A stretch of DNA of 10,825 nt, taken from UBA2862 sp045637485. GTDB lineage: Bacteria; Bacillota; Clostridia; Christensenellales; Aristaeellaceae. A program made the position numbers and the translations under genes. Positions 1 through 5,506 of this stretch are shown here, piece after piece. The stretch is from positions 1-10,825 of the forward strand of contig JAZTZK010000032.1 in NCBI GenBank assembly GCA_045637485.1, written 5' to 3'. Positions within the stretch are counted from its first letter, which is position 1; each line of letters begins with the position of its first letter. The notes beneath the pieces are model-generated. The model was not told the DNA's origin and searched no databases. It saw nothing but the letters and a program-made list of their open reading frames with translations.

Positions 1-28
1 TAACCCCTAACCCCTAAAACCTAACCCC
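1..28. repeat. Telomere-like heptamer tandem repeat (TAACCCC)
   Basis: Four consecutive 7-bp units: TAACCCC, TAACCCC, TAAAACC, TAACCCC. On the minus strand this reads GGGGTTA with one GGTTTTA variant. The array is cut by the window edge, so its full size is unknown. It lies just downstream of the pyruvyl transferase gene, which is read on the minus strand, and next to the hairpin repeat. The minus strand has several G-runs, so a G-quadruplex is conceivable. It is probably a bacterial intergenic simple repeat, not a chromosome end. Confidence 0.7.
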
Positions 29-35
29 TCAAATA

Positions 36-66
36 CTGATTTATCGAGCAGAGTTCGACAAATCAG
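36..66 (-). repeat. Hairpin repeat overlapping the pyruvyl transferase stop codon
   Basis: The arms CTGATTTATCGA (36-47) and TCGACAAATCAG (55-66) form a 12-bp stem with a 7-nt loop. The single imperfect pair is A-C in plus-strand RNA but G-U in minus-strand RNA, so the fold is better in the transcript of the adjacent gene. The arm at 56-68 carries the 13-mer CGACAAATCAGAA, which is also found at 6560-6572 and, inverted, at 6542-6554. The TGA stop of the pyruvyl transferase (63-65) lies inside the stem. It has no U-run, so it is not a textbook intrinsic terminator, but it may protect or end the transcript. Confidence 0.65.
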
Positions 67-1190
67 AACTTGTTTCCCCCGATCTCCCTCAGCGCCCCAT
101 CCAGCCACGCCAGTGATTCTTCCCTGTACGCCTCCCGCAGGCCGTCCACCCTGGCCCAGTCGATGGGGGCGGCGGTCAGGGGGTCGTCCCTTCGGATATA
201 CCGGTCCGAAAGGTCGAACTTTTCGCACAGGTCCCGGTACTTGCGGCCCCCGTTGTCGTGCTCCATGGCGTAGAACTCCCGGTGGTAAAGCAGCGAAAGG
301 CAGGTGCCGTGCAGCGAATTGGAGAACACCGCCTCGGCGTTTCGCAGCAGCGACAGGAATTCCTCAATGCCCGCGGCGGTATAGGTTCTGTGCTTCAGCT
401 TGTGATGGGTGAATATGGATACCTCCACCACCTTCAGCCCGTGGGCCTTTGCGTATTCGTCCACCCGCCGCAGCATCCAGGCCTGGGGATTGACGGTGTA
501 GTAGGCCAGCAGGTAGCGTCCCTTCACCGGCTTGGGGGCGGTGATGGGGTCAAAGTCGGCGGGCTCGACCAGCAGCACCGGGTCCACCACATCCATGACC
601 GGCTTGTCCGTCAGACCCCGCACGATTTCCGAGGCGTAGCGCTCCCGCATCGATATGTACTCCGGCAGCTTCAGCAGCTCGCGCAGCTCCTCCGCCTGGG
701 CGGGGGTGAGGTCCGCCTGGCCCATGCTGGCGGAATAGGCGATCTTCGGTATGGGCCGCATGCCGGCGGGCGCGCCGAAGAACACGGGGTCGAAGTGGCC
801 GTTGAAGTACCCCGGCGACCAGATGACGTCGCTCTCAAACACCAGCACGTCGTAGGGAAGTCGGCGTTCCTCCAGCTGCCCGCGGGTGTAGCTCTCCTTC
901 GATACGCGCATGTTCCGCTTGAAAAAGTCCTGGAAGCGCCTGTAGCGGCGCACGAAGCCCGGCGTGATCAGCAGTGCGCCCAGCAGCTTGACGGGACTGC
1001 CCCGCTTCTTGCGTATGAAGTAGGTCCAGGGATTGCCTTCCTCCCTGCCGTCGGGCAGGTAGTCGATGACCTCGCATCCGTCCACGTCCCCTCGGCGCAG
1101 CATGAGCTGCTGGAACGCCCAGGTGTGTAGCACGGCGCCGTAATTCAGCCGCCGCGTATGCAGGTTGATGCTGATGATTCCCACTTTCAA
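63..1190 (-). CDS. Polysaccharide pyruvyl transferase family protein
   Basis: This is a 375-aa member of the polysaccharide pyruvyl transferase family (PF04230, WcaK/AmsJ-like). The family uses phosphoenolpyruvate to add pyruvate ketals to sugars of capsules and wall polymers, usually in the cytoplasm. Family signatures appear in order: NYGAVLHTWAFQ near the N-terminus (from residue 16), FESDVIWSPGYF (118-129, the usual GSDQVWNP segment), YSASMG (152-157), SMRERYA (180-186), VVDPVLL (201-207) and SNSLHGT (290-296, the usual TDSFHG). The start is TTG at 1190, with AAAGGAAG (1197-1204) six bases upstream. An in-frame ATG at 1241 lies inside the promoter spacer and cannot be in the mRNA. The gene ends Lys-Phe-stop within a hairpin repeat. 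It diverges from the teichoic-acid-like operon, so it probably decorates that polymer or a related one. The acceptor is unknown. Some family members carry out other modifications, so pyruvylation itself is inferred. Confidence 0.88.
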   Translation of the reverse strand: MKVGIISINLHTRRLNYGAVLHTWAFQQLMLRRGDVDGCEVIDYLPDGREEGNPWTYFIRKKRGSPVKLLGALLITPGFVRRYRRFQDFFKRNMRVSKESYTRGQLEERRLPYDVLVFESDVIWSPGYFNGHFDPVFFGAPAGMRPIPKIAYSASMGQADLTPAQAEELRELLKLPEYISMRERYASEIVRGLTDKPVMDVVDPVLLVEPADFDPITAPKPVKGRYLLAYYTVNPQAWMLRRVDEYAKAHGLKVVEVSIFTHHKLKHRTYTAAGIEEFLSLLRNAEAVFSNSLHGTCLSLLYHREFYAMEHDNGGRKYRDLCEKFDLSDRYIRRDDPLTAAPIDWARVDGLREAYREESLAWLDGALREIGGNKF

Positions 1191-1196
1191 GGCGAT

Positions 1197-1204
1197 CTTC
1201 CTTT
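1197..1204 (-). promoter_or_regulatory. Ribosome binding site that sets a TTG start
   Basis: AAAGGAAG on the minus strand ends six bases before TTG at 1190. It supports the TTG over the upstream in-frame ATG at 1241. The predicted leader, from about 1217, is only about 27 nt long. Confidence 0.7.
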
Positions 1205-1223
1205 CAGTCGAGCCTATGGAAAA

Positions 1224-1252
1224 ATTATAGCGGGAATCCATGAAACAGTCAA
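1224..1252 (-). promoter_or_regulatory. Sigma-70/SigA-type promoter of the pyruvyl transferase gene
   Basis: On the minus strand, TTGACT (1247-1252) is separated by exactly 17 bp from a perfect TATAAT (1224-1229). The expected start is an A near 1217. The -35 box directly abuts the left target duplication of the MITE (1253-1260), so the insertion spared the core promoter but replaced all DNA immediately upstream of it. Confidence 0.85.
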
Positions 1253-1260
1253 GTCCCGTC

Positions 1261-1416
1261 GTTACAGCTCAGCGTCGACACTGTGGAACCCCTCCGATCC
1301 CGCTTTCAGCGGAGGCTGTTTGAATTATAGTACGTTAGATAGCCTCCCCTGAAAGGGGAGGTGCCGAGCAAAGCGAGGCGGAGGGGTTCCGAATAATCAG
1401 GACTCTGAGCTGTAAC
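1261..1416. mobile_element. MITE-like non-autonomous element with 8-bp target site duplication
   Basis: This 156-bp element is bounded by the terminal inverted repeats GTTACAGCTCAG (1261-1272) and CTGAGCTGTAAC (1405-1416), 12/12 matched and 15/16 if extended. It is flanked by an exact 8-bp direct repeat, GTCCCGTC, at 1253-1260 and 1417-1424, with no match beyond it on either side, as expected for a transposition target duplication. Inside is a second, subterminal inverted repeat: GGAACCCCTCCG (1285-1296) against CGGAGGGGTTCC (1379-1390). Two local hairpins are present, CCGC/GCGG (1300-1312) and CCTCCCC/GGGGAGG (1343-1361). No credible coding sequence is present, so a transposase would have to act in trans. 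Eight-bp duplications occur in several IS families (for example IS66, ISL3, IS256), and I cannot assign one. From memory, the inner CCTCCCC...GGAGGGGTTCC motif resembles intergenic palindromes common in gut Clostridia. Confidence 0.85.
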
Positions 1417-1456
1417 GTCCCGTCCGCGGGCTTCACAGTCCGTGCCGAAACCGGAC

Positions 1457-1485
1457 TTGCAAATCATATCGGGATGTCTTATAAT
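1457..1485 (+). promoter_or_regulatory. Sigma-70/SigA-type promoter of the surface-polymer operon
   Basis: TTGCAA (1457-1462), a 17-bp spacer, then a perfect TATAAT (1480-1485). Transcription would begin near 1491, leaving a leader of about 26 nt before the ATG at 1517. It lies 32 bp to the right of the right MITE target duplication and drives the operon divergent from the pyruvyl transferase gene. Confidence 0.8.
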
Positions 1486-1516
1486 GTAAGACAGTATTGT
1501 GGAATGGGGACGGGTC

Positions 1517-2731
1517 ATGTCGATTTCAAGAACGATCAAACACGGCGTGCTGGAGCGCAAGTGGCTGTTTGCCCTTGTGCATCCGGTGTACAAAGCGTAT
1601 TGCGTGGCGTATATGCGCCTTGCGCAGGGGCTGCGGGGCATCAACCCCCGAAAGGTGGTCTTCAGCAGCTTCGAGGGACACCAGTATTCCGACAATCCCC
1701 GGTATATCTCCGAGAAGCTGCACGAGCTGTGCCCGGACTGCGAGATCGTCTGGCTGTTTCACAGGAGCTGCATCGACAGGGTGCAGGTGCCGGACTACGT
1801 CAAAAAGCGGCTGCGCAGCGGCCGAACGGGGCTGTTCGAGCAGGCCACGGCCCGGTTCTGGGTGGACAACTTCCGGCACAAGGAAGCGGTTTGGCTGAAC
1901 GATGGAAACCAGTTTTACATACAGACCTGGCACGGCGACCGGGGCTTCAAGCGGGTGGGCGACGACAACGAGAAGATGCCCCACGAGATCAGGCGCATCG
2001 AGCGCCGCTGCGCCATGATGATCGCCGGATCTGAGTTCGGCAGGAACACCTACCGCACCGCCTTCGACTTCCGGGGCGAGGTGCTGATGGACGGCTGCCC
2101 CAAGAACGACATACTGATGCGCAACGACCCCGACGAGGCGGCGGAGATCCGTCGAAGGCTGGGCGTCGGGCCGGATATAAAGCTGCTGATGTACGCGCCC
2201 ACCTATCGGGACAACCGGGCGCGCCTCTCCCAGGACGCGGTGCTGGACCTGAGCCGTACACTGGATCACCTGGAGGCCGTCACCGGCGCGCGCTGGCGCT
2301 GCCTGTACCGGGCCCACTACCTGAACACGGGCCTGAATGTCGAGCGGGACGACAGGCTGACGGACGTCACGGCCTGGCCGGAGATGTCCGAGCTGCTGCT
2401 GGTTACGGACATGCTGATCACCGATTATTCCTCCTGCGGGGGCGATTTCGCGCTGCTGCGTCGGCCGTTGTTCCTGTACCACGCGGACGTGGAGGATTAT
2501 TTAAGGCAGAGCCGTAGCTTCTATTTCGACGTTGAAAAATCGCCGTTCCTCGTGGCCCACAGCCAGGAGGAACTGGAAGGGCTGATCGACGCGACGGGGC
2601 CGGAGGCGGCCCGTGAAAACTGCGAGGCGCTGGACCGCTTCTTCGGCACTACCGAGACCGGGCACGCCTCGGAGGCGGTCTGCCGGTACATCATGGCGCG
2701 CATGGATGCCGCAGGAGTGAAAGACAGATGA
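1517..2731 (+). CDS. CDP-glycerol glycerophosphotransferase family protein (first paralogue)
   Basis: This 404-aa protein belongs to the Glyphos_transf family (PF04464, TagF/TarF/TagB-like). These peripheral membrane enzymes transfer polyol phosphate from a CDP-polyol to a teichoic-acid primer or chain. It shows the family core: QTWHGD with the catalytic-type His139, YAPTYRD, RAHY with the second His267, and ITDYSS with Asp303, followed by the YFDVEKSPF segment near the C-terminus. It is close to the catalytic domain alone and lacks the long N-terminal region of B. subtilis TagF. The ATG at 1517 is chosen because GGGGACGG lies just upstream. An in-frame GTG at 1499 would be only about 8 nt from the predicted transcription start. 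It is the first gene of the operon and overlaps the LicD gene by ATGA. Glycerol versus ribitol, and primase versus polymerase, cannot be told from sequence. Confidence 0.88.
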   Translation: MSISRTIKHGVLERKWLFALVHPVYKAYCVAYMRLAQGLRGINPRKVVFSSFEGHQYSDNPRYISEKLHELCPDCEIVWLFHRSCIDRVQVPDYVKKRLRSGRTGLFEQATARFWVDNFRHKEAVWLNDGNQFYIQTWHGDRGFKRVGDDNEKMPHEIRRIERRCAMMIAGSEFGRNTYRTAFDFRGEVLMDGCPKNDILMRNDPDEAAEIRRRLGVGPDIKLLMYAPTYRDNRARLSQDAVLDLSRTLDHLEAVTGARWRCLYRAHYLNTGLNVERDDRLTDVTAWPEMSELLLVTDMLITDYSSCGGDFALLRRPLFLYHADVEDYLRQSRSFYFDVEKSPFLVAHSQEELEGLIDATGPEAARENCEALDRFFGTTETGHASEAVCRYIMARMDAAGVKDR

Positions 2732-3612
2732 TCATTTGTTCGACGAATATAGACCAGGGCCTGCTGGGCGAACAGGTGTCTGCCGAAGAGGTGCGGGCAG
2801 CCCAGCTGGAGATGCTGGACCTGCTGGTGGACTTCTGTGAGAAAAACGGGCTGACCTACTACCTGTCCGGCGGCACGCTGCTGGGGGCGGTGCGCCACAG
2901 GGGCTTCATTCCCTGGGACGACGACATCGACATCAACATGCCCCGTCCCGACGCGGACCGGCTGATCGGGCTGACGGGGGGCGTGCTCAACGACCATGTG
3001 GAGATCGGCGCGCCCTTTGGCCCGGTGCCCCACGCGGTGGGCTATCTGAGGGTGTACGACAAGCGGTATGTGCTGCGCAGCGCCAGTCGGGACGGCAGGG
3101 CCTTCTACTACATGAACCTGTTCGTGGACATCTTTCCCATCGAGGGCCTCCCCACGGACATGAAGCGGGTTCGCCGGCACTACAGGCTGGCCAGCACGCT
3201 GATCTACATGCGCAAGCTGGCCTTCTTCCAGGGAGTGCCCGGAAAGAAAGGGCTCAACCGGACGCTGCGGCTCATCGCCCGGCCCTTCGCCAGGCTGATG
3301 GGCTATCCCTTCTGGAACCGGCTGCTACTGCGCACGGCGCTCAGATACCGCTACGACGACTGTGACTACGTCGGGGTGGTCACCAGCAACTTCCACACGG
3401 TGGAGGAGTACATCGCCCGGGAGGACTACGGCACGCCCGTCAAGGTGGCGTTCGAGGGCAGGCAGCTCAACGCCCCGGCCAACGCCCACCGGTATCTTGA
3501 AAACCTGTACGGCGACTACATGCAGCTGCCCCCGGTGGAGAAGCGGGGCCAGCATCACCAGTTTGAGGTCTACAGGTGTAAAAACATTGGGGAGGATCGG
3601 CGATTTGAGTAA
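2728..3612 (+). CDS. LicD family phosphotransferase
   Basis: This is a 294-aa LicD-family protein (PF04991, nucleotidyltransferase fold). The diagnostic N-terminal block is clear: YYLSGGTLLGAVRHRGFIPWDDDIDI, in which the SGG segment and the WDDDID acidic cluster form the nucleotide and metal site. LicD enzymes of pneumococci and Haemophilus attach phosphocholine to teichoic acid or lipooligosaccharide. The related eukaryotic fukutin and FKRP transfer ribitol phosphate from CDP-ribitol. The second activity fits well here because a TarI/IspD-like cytidylyltransferase lies two genes downstream and no choline kinase or licC gene is visible. The gene begins in an ATGA overlap with the preceding gene, helped by a GGAG at 2713-2716, and its end overlaps the next start by 8 bases. 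It is flanked on both sides by Glyphos transferases. The family call is firm; the transferred group is unknown. Confidence 0.9.
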   Translation: MIICSTNIDQGLLGEQVSAEEVRAAQLEMLDLLVDFCEKNGLTYYLSGGTLLGAVRHRGFIPWDDDIDINMPRPDADRLIGLTGGVLNDHVEIGAPFGPVPHAVGYLRVYDKRYVLRSASRDGRAFYYMNLFVDIFPIEGLPTDMKRVRRHYRLASTLIYMRKLAFFQGVPGKKGLNRTLRLIARPFARLMGYPFWNRLLLRTALRYRYDDCDYVGVVTSNFHTVEEYIAREDYGTPVKVAFEGRQLNAPANAHRYLENLYGDYMQLPPVEKRGQHHQFEVYRCKNIGEDRRFE

Positions 3613-4777
3613 GCACAGTCAATCCAACATCGAAAAGGCATATCGCCGTGTCTTTGTGGCCTGTACCCGCTTGCTTCGGCCCGTCGACCCGAACAGGGTG
3701 GTGTTCAGCTGCTTCCGGGGGCGCTCCTACGGCGACAATCCCCGCTGCGTCTCCGAACGGCTGCATGCGCGCTGCCCGTCGGCCAGGATCACCTGGCTCT
3801 TCACCAGGGCCGCCCTTTCGAAGCTGGAGGGCGGGCTGCCGGACTACGTCGAGCCGCTGATCTTCGGCTCCCGCCAGGCGCTAACGGCGCTGGCCACCGC
3901 CCGGGTGTGGGTGGACAACTACACCAAGGACAAGTACCTGTCCTTCACGCCGGGTCGCCAGTTCTACGTGCAGACCTGGCACGGCGACCGGGCCATCAAG
4001 CGGATCTGCTACGACCTGCGGGTTCCGGGCGACGAGGGCCGCGTCGAGGAGCATTGCTCCCGGGTGGTGACGGCTTCCGCCTTCGGCGAGGGTATGTTTC
4101 GCACCGCCTTTCGCTACAGGGGCGAATACCTGAAGGCGGGCTCGCCCCGCAACGACCTGCTGGTCAAAAACGACCCCGTGGAGCGCGAGCGGATTCGCCG
4201 GGAGCTGGGCGTCGCGCCGGAGACCGGGCTGCTGCTGTACGCGCCCACCTTCCGCGAGCCGGGGGACACGCTGCCCAAGCGGCTTCAGATGGACCTGGAG
4301 CGCACCCTGAACTGCCTGGAGCGCAGTACGGGGAAGCGCTGGATATGCCTGTTCCGCGCCCACTACCTCTCCGCGGGCATTGACTTGGCTTCCGTGCGGG
4401 ATCGGCTGGTTGACGTGACGGCCTACCAGGACATGGCCGAGCTGCTGCTGGCGGCGGACATGGTGCTCACGGACTATTCCTCCTGCGCATTGGATTTTAT
4501 ACTCCTGGACCGCCCCGCGCTGTTCTACATCCCGGACTGGGAGGCCTACAGGCAGAAGCCGGGGGTTTACTTCGACGTGCGGGAGGCGCCGTTCATGACG
4601 GCGGCGGACCAGGCGGGGCTGGAGGCACTGATCGAGGGCATGACCCCGGAGAAAACCGCCGCCAACTGCGCGGCGATACGGGAATACTTCGGCTATTACG
4701 AGACCGGGCGGGCTGCGGACGCGGTCTGTGATTACATCATCGAAAGGCTGGGCAGCCGGGATAAAATGCCCGACTGA
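3605..4777 (+). CDS. CDP-glycerol glycerophosphotransferase family protein (second paralogue)
   Basis: This second Glyphos_transf enzyme has 390 aa and is colinear with the first along its whole length. Shared blocks include VVFS-F-G--Y-DNPR near the N-terminus, QTWHGDR with His126, RTAF--RGE, YAPT-R, RAHYL with His253, TDYSSC with Asp290, and YFDV--APF. The long in-frame opening to the left reaches back inside licD and is not the real start. The chosen start is TTG at 3605, with GGGGAGG (3589-3595) about nine bases upstream, overlapping the licD stop by 8 bases. The pair may divide labour as primer transferase and polymerase, as TagB/TagF or TarF/TarL do, or add different polyols. The two are clearly diverged, so the duplication is not recent. 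Membership is certain from the motifs; substrate and step are inferred. Confidence 0.87.
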   Translation: MSKHSQSNIEKAYRRVFVACTRLLRPVDPNRVVFSCFRGRSYGDNPRCVSERLHARCPSARITWLFTRAALSKLEGGLPDYVEPLIFGSRQALTALATARVWVDNYTKDKYLSFTPGRQFYVQTWHGDRAIKRICYDLRVPGDEGRVEEHCSRVVTASAFGEGMFRTAFRYRGEYLKAGSPRNDLLVKNDPVERERIRRELGVAPETGLLLYAPTFREPGDTLPKRLQMDLERTLNCLERSTGKRWICLFRAHYLSAGIDLASVRDRLVDVTAYQDMAELLLAADMVLTDYSSCALDFILLDRPALFYIPDWEAYRQKPGVYFDVREAPFMTAADQAGLEALIEGMTPEKTAANCAAIREYFGYYETGRAADAVCDYIIERLGSRDKMPD

Positions 4778-4800
4778 GCCTGTACAGGGGAGGAAAACGC

Positions 4801-5505
4801 ATGAATGTCGCGATTATCATCGCCGGCGGCGTCGGCAGCCGCATGGGCATGGATATACCCAAGCAGTTCATCCACATCTATGGCAAGCCGGTCATCATCT
4901 ATACGCTGGAGGGCTTCCAGCGCCACCCGGAGATCGACGCCATCGAGGTGGTCTGCCTGTCCGGCTGGGAGGAGACCCTGAGGGAATACGCCCGGCAGTA
5001 CGGCATCACCAAGCTGAAATGGATCACCACCGGCGGGGCGTCGGGACAGGAATCCATACGCAACGGCGTGTACAACCTGGAGGACGCGTTAAAGGAGGAC
5101 GATATCGTCATCATCCACGACGGCATTCGTCCCATGGTGGATTCCAGCGTGCTGTCGGACATCCTGCGGGTGTGCCGCCTGCACGGCAACGGCGTGACCT
5201 CCACGCCCTACAACGAGCAGATCTTCCGCATACTGGACGATTTTTCCACCCGGGAATACATTCCCCGGGAGACGCTGCGCAAGGTGGCCACGCCCCAGGC
5301 CTACGGCTACGGCCTGCTGCTGCGCGCCTACCGGCGGGCCTTTGCCGAGAACATCGGCATCACCGGTTCGGCGTATACCAACACCATGATGGTGGACCTG
5401 GGCGAGACGCTGTACTTCGCCGCAGGCTCCGACAAGAACATCAAGCTGACCAGCAAGGACGACCTGGAGCTGTTCAAGGCGTACCTGCGCATGGAGAACG
5501 AATGA
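4801..5505 (+). CDS. IspD/TarI-family cytidylyltransferase (CDP-polyol or CDP-sugar synthesis)
   Basis: This 234-aa protein has the IspD/TarI nucleotidyltransferase fold. Visible are IIAGGVGSRMG---PKQF (CTP loop; Arg14, Lys21), IHDGIRP (106-111, metal-binding Asp107), VATPQ (163-167) and NIKLTS-DDL with Lys215. Length and motifs fit both IspD (methylerythritol phosphate pathway) and TarI (D-ribitol-5-phosphate cytidylyltransferase). The location between teichoic-acid-type transferases and a sugar-nucleotide enzyme favours the second role, supplying a CDP-activated donor. At the position where IspD usually reads D-T-I/M, the acceptor-substrate contact, this protein reads N-E-Q-I (138-141), arguing against methylerythritol phosphate. 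No TarJ-type alcohol dehydrogenase is visible beside it. It starts at ATG 4801 behind GGGGAGG (about 4787-4793), 23 bases after the preceding gene. Confidence 0.82.
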   Translation: MNVAIIIAGGVGSRMGMDIPKQFIHIYGKPVIIYTLEGFQRHPEIDAIEVVCLSGWEETLREYARQYGITKLKWITTGGASGQESIRNGVYNLEDALKEDDIVIIHDGIRPMVDSSVLSDILRVCRLHGNGVTSTPYNEQIFRILDDFSTREYIPRETLRKVATPQAYGYGLLLRAYRRAFAENIGITGSAYTNTMMVDLGETLYFAAGSDKNIKLTSKDDLELFKAYLRMENE

Positions 5506-5506
5506 T

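Noticed and set aside
1..28. A true linear-replicon telomere
   Set aside because: Only four heptamers, one degenerate, are visible at an arbitrary window edge beside an ordinary gene. There is no terminal palindrome or other evidence of a chromosome end.
1499..1516. GTG at 1499 as start of the first glycerophosphotransferase
   Set aside because: It lies only about 8 nt after the predicted transcription start and has no ribosome binding site. ATG 1517 has GGGGACGG just upstream.
1306..1695. A minus-strand open frame of 129 codons across the MITE and operon promoter
   Set aside because: It crosses the transposable element, the promoter and the start of the Glyphos transferase gene, has no ribosome binding site, and has no recognisable sequence features.
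3362..3604. An upstream extension of the second glycerophosphotransferase inside licD
   Set aside because: The extension is an out-of-frame reading of licD. The homologous part begins after TTG 3605, which has a well-placed GGGGAGG.
4779..4788. 10-bp palindrome CCTGTACAGG before the cytidylyltransferase gene
   Set aside because: It overlaps the ribosome-binding region, is short, and has no second copy in the window. It is likely chance, though a minor regulatory role cannot be excluded.
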